DNA of 34,675 nt from Planktothrix serta PCC 8927 (GTDB lineage: Bacteria > Cyanobacteriota > Cyanobacteriia > Cyanobacteriales > Microcoleaceae), in the NCBI RefSeq assembly GCF_900010725.2, contig NZ_LR734861.1, positions 50,270 through 84,944 of the forward strand, written 5' to 3'. A program made the position numbers and the translations under genes. Below the pieces are notes generated by a model. That model had not been told where the DNA came from. It did not search any database and worked only from the letters and a program-made list of their open reading frames with translations. Shown in pieces: positions 16,198-24,800 of this stretch. The first letter of the stretch is position 1, and each line of letters opens with the position of its first letter.

Positions 16198-18471
16198 CTA
16201 ATAAGGGAGGGTAAAGTAAAATGTTGTTCCTTCACCTGCAATTGAGTTAAGCCATAAAATTCCCCCATGTCGCTCAATAATTTTTTTAACAATCGTTAAT
16301 CCGGCTCCTGTCCCGCCACCATATTTTCCCGGTGCATGGAGACGCTTGAAAATTCTAAAAATTGTCTCATAATGTTTTTCAGGAATTCCAATACCATTAT
16401 CTCGAATATAAAACGTTAAAAAGAATTTTTCCTCCTGATCTAATACAGGTTCGGGATCTAAATAGCCAATTTCAATCCCCTTAGTTGCATGGTCATTATA
16501 TTTTAATCCATTACTGATTAAATTCGTAAAAATTTCTTGAATTAAATTTTTATCCCCTCGAATCATAGGAAAAGAACGGGGAATTTTAATATCGATTTGC
16601 TCGGCTCGATAACTCATCCGAAAAACTTCTACAATTCCCGGAATTAATTCATTCAAATCCAGAGGATTGAGGTTAAGTTCTTGTCGTCCGAGACGAGAAA
16701 AATGCAGTAGAGAATTGATTAAATCCTCCATCCGTTTCGTTAATCGTACTAAGGTTTCTAGTTTAGAGATACCCTCTTGATCAAGAACTTGACTATAATC
16801 TTCTAATAAAAAGGTAGAATAATTATGAATTCCTCGCAAGGGTTCTTTTAAATCATGGGACGCAATATAAACAAAGGAATCTAATTCACTATTCGAGCGT
16901 TGTAATTCTAAATTAATTGCAGCTAGTTCGTCCGCTTTTCGCAAAATAATTCCGACTAATGCGCTTCTGAGTTCGATTGCGCCTTCAATTTCAAAGGGTT
17001 GCCAAGGTAAGGATTTTCCGAGAACCGTTTCTCGCCACAGTGCAAAAGATTTGCGCGGAAAAATCGTAAAACTGCCGTCTGCTTCGATTTGTTTGGGTTT
17101 ATCAGGATTTCCCGCCCAGTTAACATATTGTAATTGTTCAGGACGAAACCATAACACAAAGTTTCGTTGAATTTTGGTAATACAAATTGCTAATAGCCCA
17201 CTAGCAACATCCTGAAAACTAGCCGCCGGAGGGTAAACTTCTGATAAGGAATTCGTCGCAAAAAAATGATGATCAAATTGTTCAGAAAGCCAAAGAATTA
17301 GTCCTTCTAGTTCTGAATCGTTAGGGATTTTTCCAATTCCCATTAAATCATCCCCTTGAACAATTACCGCGCCTTCCGCCCCGACTAATTTCAGGAGATT
17401 GTTTTGATTTTGAAGTAAGGCGTCGGTAACACTTCCGGCCTGAGCAATAATATCAGTAAATTGGGTTTGTAGGGATTTCAAAGAAAATTTATAGTCTAAA
17501 TTTTCATTTTCTTCTTTACAGGGTAATTCTAAAGACATCGCTTGCCCTAAAAATTCACAGACTATTCTTAGATCATAGGATATAAATTTAGGGCTATAAT
17601 GATGACAAGCAATTAATCCCCACAGTTGATTGTTTTTAACAATAGAAATGGACAGAGATGCACCTACGCCCATATTGTGTAAATATTCAATATGAATTGG
17701 GGAGACACTACGGAGAACACTAAAGCTTAAGTCCAGGGGATCTTCTGGCTGATTAGACGGACTAGAAACAAGGGGAATAGGTTGATAGTTAATATCAGGA
17801 ATTAATCGTAATCCATTCAGGACATAAAGTTTTTTTGCTTGTTGAGGAATATCAGAATCAGGATAATGTAATCCGAAATAAGGTTCTAATTCTTCTGGTT
17901 TATCTTCTGCTATTACTGTTCCTGAGCCATCAGTTTCAAACCGATAGACCATGACTCGATCAAACCCCGTAATTTTTCGGATTTGTTGGACTAAAACAGT
18001 ACACATTTGATGAAGGGTTGTTGTTTTCTGCATTTTCAACAACGCCCCTTTGGTAAGTTCATAAAACCTAAAAAAATCGGGTGTTTCTAAAGCACTTGAG
18101 GGTTCTAATTCTAAAATAAAATAATCTTGAGGAGATTGATGAATAATCCCCTGAAAAAATTTGATATCTTGGTTTACCTGCAAATGAATTTTAACCGGAT
18201 TGACCTGTTCAAAGATTTTCCCTAAACAGGCTTGAATTGCTAATAGTTCTTTGGGGGTTAGAAGCCAGGAAAGGGGTTGTCCTAAACACTGTTCTGTAGA
18301 TATACCTAAATGAACCTCTGTATTAGCGCTAACTTGAAGAATATTGAGGTCAGGATTGGATAATACAAACAGAACACCGTGAGATTGAATTGCACCCGGA
18401 ATATGAATCGCTTCTCGATCACAATTGGTTAAACTTAAAGGTTCGTTAGCAGGTAAGTTGGTCAAGCTCAT
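16198..18471 (-). CDS. cphB: CphB-type bacteriophytochrome histidine kinase
   Basis: This is a red/far-red photoreceptor kinase, 757 residues, PAS-GAF-PHY-HisKA-HATPase. The chromophore Cys is at the N-terminus (Cys17, TNCDREAIHIPGAIQ), the biliverdin-binding site of bacteriophytochromes. The GAF position used by Cph1 (Cys259) is Ile here (Ile259-His260), so biliverdin rather than phycocyanobilin is expected. Other signatures are PDSDIP at 204-209, the tongue PRKSF with FALWRE at 472-481, phospho-acceptor His539 (IASHDLKEPLRG), and DNGIGIP and GTGAGL in the ATPase domain. This arrangement with a following receiver matches the CphB/RcpB pair described in Calothrix. It is the first gene of a four-gene operon, divergent from the plus-strand signalling genes. 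Confidence 0.93.
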   Translation of the reverse strand: MSLTNLPANEPLSLTNCDREAIHIPGAIQSHGVLFVLSNPDLNILQVSANTEVHLGISTEQCLGQPLSWLLTPKELLAIQACLGKIFEQVNPVKIHLQVNQDIKFFQGIIHQSPQDYFILELEPSSALETPDFFRFYELTKGALLKMQKTTTLHQMCTVLVQQIRKITGFDRVMVYRFETDGSGTVIAEDKPEELEPYFGLHYPDSDIPQQAKKLYVLNGLRLIPDINYQPIPLVSSPSNQPEDPLDLSFSVLRSVSPIHIEYLHNMGVGASLSISIVKNNQLWGLIACHHYSPKFISYDLRIVCEFLGQAMSLELPCKEENENLDYKFSLKSLQTQFTDIIAQAGSVTDALLQNQNNLLKLVGAEGAVIVQGDDLMGIGKIPNDSELEGLILWLSEQFDHHFFATNSLSEVYPPAASFQDVASGLLAICITKIQRNFVLWFRPEQLQYVNWAGNPDKPKQIEADGSFTIFPRKSFALWRETVLGKSLPWQPFEIEGAIELRSALVGIILRKADELAAINLELQRSNSELDSFVYIASHDLKEPLRGIHNYSTFLLEDYSQVLDQEGISKLETLVRLTKRMEDLINSLLHFSRLGRQELNLNPLDLNELIPGIVEVFRMSYRAEQIDIKIPRSFPMIRGDKNLIQEIFTNLISNGLKYNDHATKGIEIGYLDPEPVLDQEEKFFLTFYIRDNGIGIPEKHYETIFRIFKRLHAPGKYGGGTGAGLTIVKKIIERHGGILWLNSIAGEGTTFYFTLPY

Positions 18472-18517
18472 GGTTGTCTGAGTTTTGAATGGATATAATC
18501 ACTAAGATACACCTGAA

Positions 18518-18871
18518 ATGGCGATTAAATATTCCCCGAAGAGTGGTATAATCAAACTGGAGATTATGCAGGATTTCCAACAAATCATTCTACAAGTCCA
18601 GGATCGAGGGATTGGAATTCCTGAAGCCGAGCAAGCAAAAGTCTTTGATAGATTTTATCGAGGTTCCAATATCGGAAATATTTCCGGCACTGGCTTAGAT
18701 TTAGCACAGGTTAAAGGCTTTGTCGAGGCTCATTGGGAAAACATTTCAATTCACAGCAAACTGGGTTCAGAAACTCAATTTACCGTTCAATTGTCTCGAA
18801 TTCCTGATATCAAGGATTATACCATTATCACCAAATTACAAAAACACCCCCTAAACTCCAAAAAATATTAA
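18518..18871 (+). pseudogene. Truncated histidine kinase ATPase-domain fragment
   Basis: Only the C-terminal half of a HATPase domain remains (117 codons). It starts at what would be the end of the N box (AIKYSP). The G1 box DRGIGIP is intact, but the G2 region reads GTGLDLAQVKGFVEAHWEN where families have GLGLA and HGG. Sensor, HisKA and most of the N box are missing, and an upstream in-frame stop (TAA at 18503-18505) excludes a longer frame. It precedes a receiver gene, the usual place of a cognate kinase, so it is best read as the 3' remnant of a deleted kinase. The breakpoint lies in the 46 bases next to the cphB start. Confidence 0.75.
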
Positions 18872-18909
18872 ACGGATTCGGAAAATAAATTGATTTGAGA
18901 GAAACAACC

Positions 18910-20676
18910 ATGTCTAAAATTCTTGTGATTGAAGATGAAGACTTAATTCGGGATAATATTGTAGAACTTCTCGAAGCTGAAGACTTTGAAGTGTTCAATG
19001 CTGAAAATGGCAAAATCGGTGTTCAATTAGCTTTTCAACATCAACCCGATTTAATTTTGTGTGATGTGATGATGCCAGAACTTGATGGTTATGGAGTGCT
19101 TACCGCTTTACAAGAAAATTCGATCACCGCGACTATTCCTTTCATTTTTTTAACAGCAAAAGCGGATTTAGGCGACGTGCGAAAGGGAATGCAGCATGGG
19201 GCGGATGACTATATCACCAAACCCTGCACAGCAACAGAATTACTCAAATCCATTGTAATTCGTTTGGAAAAACACGCTACTTTAAAAGCTCGTTATAGTA
19301 ATGAATTAAAATTAGCTGAATCTAAACTTAATCAATTAATTTATCAAGATAGTACCACCAACTTACCGAACCGTTTATCCTTGTTAGAATACTTTCAAGA
19401 AATTTTACATCAGTTTTTATCCCTGTCTGTTGCCGATAAAAATTGGCAGCAAAATGGCATGATTCCCATTTTATGTTTAGGAGTAGATCGGTTTAGTCGA
19501 ATTAACGATATTTTAGGTTATGAAGGAGGAGATTTACTCTTAAAAGCCGTCGCCGAACGGTTAAGAAATAGTTTACATTCTGAGAATATTATTACTCATC
19601 TTAATGGGGATCAATTTGCTGTTTTATTAAAACCTGTTCTGGAAGAACAACCGATTAAAACAGTTATTGAAGGGTTACAACAGGCAATTTCTGACCCTTT
19701 TGTTTTAACAAACCGGGAAGTTTTGATCACCGTTAGTGCTGGAATTGCCCTTTATCCGCAAGATGGTCGGGATATTCAACAACTCCTGCGGGGGGCCAAA
19801 CAGGCGATGAATCAAGTTAAACAACAAGGAGGAAATCATTATAGTTTTTATACCCCCGCTTCCGACAATGAACTCTCAGAACGGATTGATTTAGAAGTTG
19901 CTCTGCGCTATGCTTTAGAACGAGACGAATTTCAACTTTACTATCAACCCCAAGTCAGTTTAAAAACCGGAAATATTGTCGGGGCTGAAGCTTTAATTCG
20001 CTGGAAACATCCCCAAAAAGGTATGATTTCCCCGATGAAATTTATTCCAATTGCGGAAGAAAATGGTTTAATTGAACCGATTGGGGAATGGGTTTTACAT
20101 CAAGCCTGCCAAGATAGTAAAGGATGGCGATCGCAAGGGTTGGGAAGTTTGCGCGTAGCGGTGAATTTATCCGGTCGGCAATTCCGAACTCCTAATCTGC
20201 GCCAAAAGTTGGTGCAAATTTTACTCAGTACAGGTTGTGAACCCGATTATTTAGAATTAGAATTAACAGAAAGTTTGTTAATTCGAGATGCGGAATTATC
20301 CATCCAACAGTTACAAGCTTTAAAAGCTCTAGGATTAAAAATAGCAATTGATGATTTTGGGACTGGATATTCTTCTCTTAACTATTTACAAAAATTCCCT
20401 TTCGATGTGCTAAAAATAGATCAATGTTTTGTTCGCAATCTCCATACTAATAAAATCAATGTAGCCATTACAAAATCCTTGATTTCAATGGCCCATCTTT
20501 TGAATTTAAAAGTGATTGCTGAAGGGGTAGAAACTCAAGAAGAATTACAGATTCTGGATGAGTTTAACTGTGATGAAATTCAGGGTTATCTCTTTAGTCG
20601 TCCTCTCAGTTTAGAGGATTTTAAAGCCTTCGTTAAAAGTGGAACTCAACTGAAGGTTTCTCAACCTCATTCTTAA
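18910..20676 (+). CDS. Receiver-GGDEF-EAL protein, probable c-di-GMP phosphodiesterase
   Basis: ATG 18910 is preferred over a TTG at 18895, giving 588 residues. The receiver has Asp52 (LCDVMMPELDG) and Lys104. The GGDEF domain (about 145-315) has lost its signature: the loop reads NGDQF at 232-236, so cyclase activity is unlikely, though it may still bind GTP. The EAL domain (325-580) looks active: EAL at 360-362 (EALIRWKHP), ELTES, IDDFGTGYSSL, LKIDQCFV and AEGVET all retain the metal and catalytic residues. It is probably a phosphorylation-controlled phosphodiesterase that lowers c-di-GMP, a molecule linked to motility and aggregation. Its receiver is very similar to that of the next gene. 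Confidence 0.92.
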   Translation: MSKILVIEDEDLIRDNIVELLEAEDFEVFNAENGKIGVQLAFQHQPDLILCDVMMPELDGYGVLTALQENSITATIPFIFLTAKADLGDVRKGMQHGADDYITKPCTATELLKSIVIRLEKHATLKARYSNELKLAESKLNQLIYQDSTTNLPNRLSLLEYFQEILHQFLSLSVADKNWQQNGMIPILCLGVDRFSRINDILGYEGGDLLLKAVAERLRNSLHSENIITHLNGDQFAVLLKPVLEEQPIKTVIEGLQQAISDPFVLTNREVLITVSAGIALYPQDGRDIQQLLRGAKQAMNQVKQQGGNHYSFYTPASDNELSERIDLEVALRYALERDEFQLYYQPQVSLKTGNIVGAEALIRWKHPQKGMISPMKFIPIAEENGLIEPIGEWVLHQACQDSKGWRSQGLGSLRVAVNLSGRQFRTPNLRQKLVQILLSTGCEPDYLELELTESLLIRDAELSIQQLQALKALGLKIAIDDFGTGYSSLNYLQKFPFDVLKIDQCFVRNLHTNKINVAITKSLISMAHLLNLKVIAEGVETQEELQILDEFNCDEIQGYLFSRPLSLEDFKAFVKSGTQLKVSQPHS

Positions 20677-20710
20677 AGGGGTTTGATTAAAAATTATTAA
20701 GGGAGTCAAA

Positions 20711-21811
20711 ATGACAAAAGTTTTGGTAATTGAGAATGAAGAATCCATTCGAGAGAATATTTTAGAACTGCTAGAAATTGAAGATTTTGAAACCCTAGCA
20801 GCCGAGAATGGAAAAATCGGTTTAGCCATTGCCCAAAAATCCCATCCCGACTTAATTTTATGTGATGTGATGATGCCAGAATTGGATGGGTATGGGGTAT
20901 TAGAAGCCCTACGGCAAGACCCAGAAACAATGATGATTCCGTTTATTTTCCTAACAGCTAAAGCCGATAAATTAGACCTGCGAAAGGGGATGGAACTGGG
21001 GGCAGATGATTATTTAACCAAACCATTTACCCCCCATGAATTGTTGAAAGCGATCGCAACTCGACTTGAAAAACAAGCCGTTGTTCAAAAAGTATCTCAA
21101 CAACAACTTGATGAACTTCGCAGTAATATTACCCATTCTTTACCCCATGAATTAAGAACGCCTCTGAATGGAATTCTGGCATCAACGGAACTTCTTCTCC
21201 ATGAATTAGACTTTATGGAAACCTCTGAAATTCGTGAAATTGTCGAGCAAATTTCCTTATCGGGTCAACGCTTATATCGGTTGACAATGAATTTTCTTCT
21301 CTATGCAGAATTAGAACTAATTGCCGCCGAACCCCAACGGGTTGCTAGTTTACGTCAGCAGAAAACCACATCCTCCGAAACCGTCATTACCGAAAAAGTT
21401 ATGGCTCAGATTCAAGAGGCACAACGGGAAACTGATGTATCCCTGCATCTGCAAGATGTCGCTATAGCAATGGCAGAAATGAGACTGGAAAAACTGGTTG
21501 AAGAATTAGTTGATAATGCTCTCAAGTTTTCCCCCATCGGAAAACCGATTGAAATTAACGGATTTGTTAAAGACAATCAATTTATTTTATCTGTTAAAAA
21601 CGCTGGACGAGCAATGACGGCTCAACAAATTGCTCAAATTGGTGCCCATATGCAATTTGAACGCAAACTTTATGAACAACAGGGTTCTGGATTAGGATTA
21701 GCCATTGTCCAAAAATTAATAGAACTTCATCAAGGTCAATTGATCATAGAAAGTCCCACCGAGCAGCAAACAATTGTAACCGTTTATTTACCTCTATTCG
21801 GCGATTTATGA
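20711..21811 (+). CDS. Receiver-histidine kinase (REC-HisKA-HATPase)
   Basis: This is a 366-residue soluble protein. The receiver has Asp52 (LCDVMMPELDGYG) and Lys104 (LTKPF), and shares long blocks with the preceding protein's receiver, so the two arose by duplication. HisKA has His146 in SLPHELRTPLNG. The ATPase domain has VDNALKFSP and a normal GSGLGLA, but the G1 box reads KNAGRAM in place of DxGxG, so ATP binding or turnover may be altered. A GGGAG ribosome binding site precedes the start by about 6 bases. The stop overlaps the next start (ATGA), indicating translational coupling with the giant kinase. Confidence 0.92.
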   Translation: MTKVLVIENEESIRENILELLEIEDFETLAAENGKIGLAIAQKSHPDLILCDVMMPELDGYGVLEALRQDPETMMIPFIFLTAKADKLDLRKGMELGADDYLTKPFTPHELLKAIATRLEKQAVVQKVSQQQLDELRSNITHSLPHELRTPLNGILASTELLLHELDFMETSEIREIVEQISLSGQRLYRLTMNFLLYAELELIAAEPQRVASLRQQKTTSSETVITEKVMAQIQEAQRETDVSLHLQDVAIAMAEMRLEKLVEELVDNALKFSPIGKPIEINGFVKDNQFILSVKNAGRAMTAQQIAQIGAHMQFERKLYEQQGSGLGLAIVQKLIELHQGQLIIESPTEQQTIVTVYLPLFGDL

Positions 21812-24800
21812 TGAAAAATGATCAGGATTCGGAAGCGGAGAAACAATCCCTCCTTGACCAACAAGAGCAGATGATTGAACAACGGGTACAACAACGTCTG
21901 CGGGAACTCCAAACCTTCCCTAACTCCTCAACAGAACAACAACACACAGAAGCCAAGTTACAAAAAGCCCACCAACAGTTAACATTTCATGTCGAAAATT
22001 CTCCTTTAGCTGTGATTGAGTGGGATGAGCAATTTCGGGTGAAACGATGGTCGCCCCAAGCTGAAAAAATCTTTGGTTGGAAGGCGGAAGAACTGCTCAA
22101 TCGTCATTGGAATCAGTGGGAGTTTGTACATCCAGAGGATTTAGAACAGGTGAATGCGATCGCCTCGCGGTTGCTTAATGGCCAGGAAAGTCGGAATACT
22201 TGTTGCAATCGCAACTACACGAAACAGGGTTCTTTGGTGTATTGTGAATGGTATAACTCAGTTTTAACCGACACAAATGGGCAAGTTATATCTCTTTTAT
22301 CTCTAATACAGGATGTCACCCTCCGTCAAACCGCCCAACAGGAACTCAAGCGTCGCGCCCGACAACAACAGGTGATTGCAGAATTAGGTCAATATGCCCT
22401 TTCCCAAACTAACTTAGATGCCCTCTTACAACAGGTTGTGACCCTAGTTGGACAGACATTAGGGATCAAATATGTTCAAATTTGGGAATTACTTCCCAAC
22501 GAAAGCACATTTTTGTTAACGGCGGGATTAGGTTGGCGTTCGGGTTCAGTCAGACAAGTCACCGTTGGCAATGGCCGCAAATCCCAACCGGGCTATACAT
22601 TGTTGCTCAAAGAACCTGTCATTGTTGAGGATTTACGAGTCGAAACCCGCTTTAGTAGTGGGTGTGCCTTTTTTTATAATCATAATATTGTTAGTGGCGT
22701 TACCGTTTTAATTGCCGGAAAAGACAAGCCTTTTGGGGTGTTAGGAATTCATTCTGAAGATGAACGAACCTTTAGCCCCGATGAAATTAATTTTTTACAA
22801 GCGAGTGCGAATATTATTGCTTCTGGTGTAGAACGGCAACAAGCTGAAGATGAATTAAACCGCTTTTTTAATCTCTCCTTAGATATCTTTTGTATTGCCA
22901 CTACCCAAGGATATTTTAAACGAGTAAATCCTCAGATGATCAGTCTATTAGGCTATACAGAAGATGAACTTTTAGAGCAATCTTTTTTAACCTTAATTCA
23001 TCCCGATGATTTGGATTCTACCGTATTGGAATTAGAAAATTTATCGTTAGGAATTCCTTGCTACAATTTTGAAAATCGCTATCAATCTAAAAATGGTTCC
23101 TATCGTTGGTTATCGTGGACAGCAATGCCCTTTGATGAAACTCAATATTATGCAGTGGCGAGGGATATAACCGAAAGTAAACAAACAGAAGCCGCATTAC
23201 GAAAAAGTGAAAAACGTTATGCCACCTTAGCAGAAGTTTCTCCTGTGGGGATTTTTCACTGCGATATTGAAGGGAATTGTTTATATGTCAATCAACGTTG
23301 GTGTGAAATTGCGGGACTAACACCAGAAGAGGCATTAGGAAAGGGTTGGGCGCAGGCAATTCATCCTGAAGATCAACAAAGTGTAGCGGAAGCATGGCAT
23401 CGATTACAGATACCCCCTGTAGAGACACAGCAGGGCGCATCTCTACAAGAAATTCAGTTTGGTTCTGAATATCGGTTTCAGCGCCAAGATGGTCAAATTA
23501 CCTGGGTTTTTGGTCAAGCCGTTGGGGAATTAAATGATCAAGGTGAAATCATTGGTTATGTGGGAACAATTACGGATATTAGTGCTCAAAAACAAGCCGA
23601 AGCCGAGTTAAAAACCCTCAATGAAGAGTTAGAAGTTAGAGTCGCTGACCGGACAACAGAATTGAGTTTTATGAATGAAAAACTGCACCGCCAAGTTGTA
23701 GAGTTACAGGAAATTGAATCTCAATTGGAAGATAAAGCTGATCAACAAGCAATTGTTGCTGAATTAGGTCAAAAAGCTCTATCAGAAACGAATTTAATCG
23801 CCCTAGTTAATGAAATTGTGGTGCAGATATCCCAAGATTTAAACGTTGAATATTGCAAGATTTTAGAATATAATTCAGAGGGGGGGTTTCTCACCTTAAC
23901 TGTTTGGGATGAACCCTCTCAAAATTATACCCTTTTGAGTCATGAACCCCTGGTTTTAAAACCTTTAGTTAGAAATCAAGTCTCCCACACTCAGGATAAT
24001 TTAAAATCTAACTTCTCTTCTGATAGCTGCAAATTTGAGCGGAATTTAGAGCAAAGGGAGCTTGATTATGGCAACTATAATTTTTTAAATCAAGGAATTT
24101 GTATTCCGATTTTTGGACAAAATTATTATCATTTAGGACAGATAGAAATTTATGGAAAACAAATCCAACTATTTAGTGAAGATGATATCAATTATTTGCA
24201 AAGTGTGGCGAATATTTTAGCAACAGCAATTGAACGAAAACAAGCCGAAGAAGTGATCCGTCAGAGTGAACAGCTTTATCGTTTAATGGCGGATCATTCT
24301 ACGGATTTAATTAGCCGACATACCCCTTTAGGGGTCTATCTTTATGCTTCGCCAGCCTCCCGTTCATTGTTAGGTTATGAACCAGAGGAGTTAGTGGGAC
24401 GTTCAGCCTATGAATTGTTCCATCCTGAAGATTTAGCTAAAATTAATCGTCTCCATCAAAACTCAATGACAACAGCCAATATTAATACTATTGTTTATCG
24501 AATTCTGCGAAAAGATCAACAATATGTATGGTTTGAAACGACTCAAAAAATGGTACGAGATGCAACGGGGAATATTCAAGAAATTGTAGCTGTTTCCCGC
24601 GATATTACTGCTCGGAAACAAACGGAAGAAGCTCTACGGTTTAGTGAAGAACGATTCAAAATTACGCTCAAAAATTCGCCTATTGTTGTGTTTAATCAAG
24701 ATTTAGAGTTACGCTACACTTGGATTTATAATCCGGCGGGAGGATATGAACCTGAAGCGGTCGTGGGTCGATTGGATATTGATATCTTTCCCCTGGAAAA

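Noticed and set aside
19600-19630. Active diguanylate cyclase
   Set aside because: The signature is NGDQF, lacking the required GG(D/E)EF residues.
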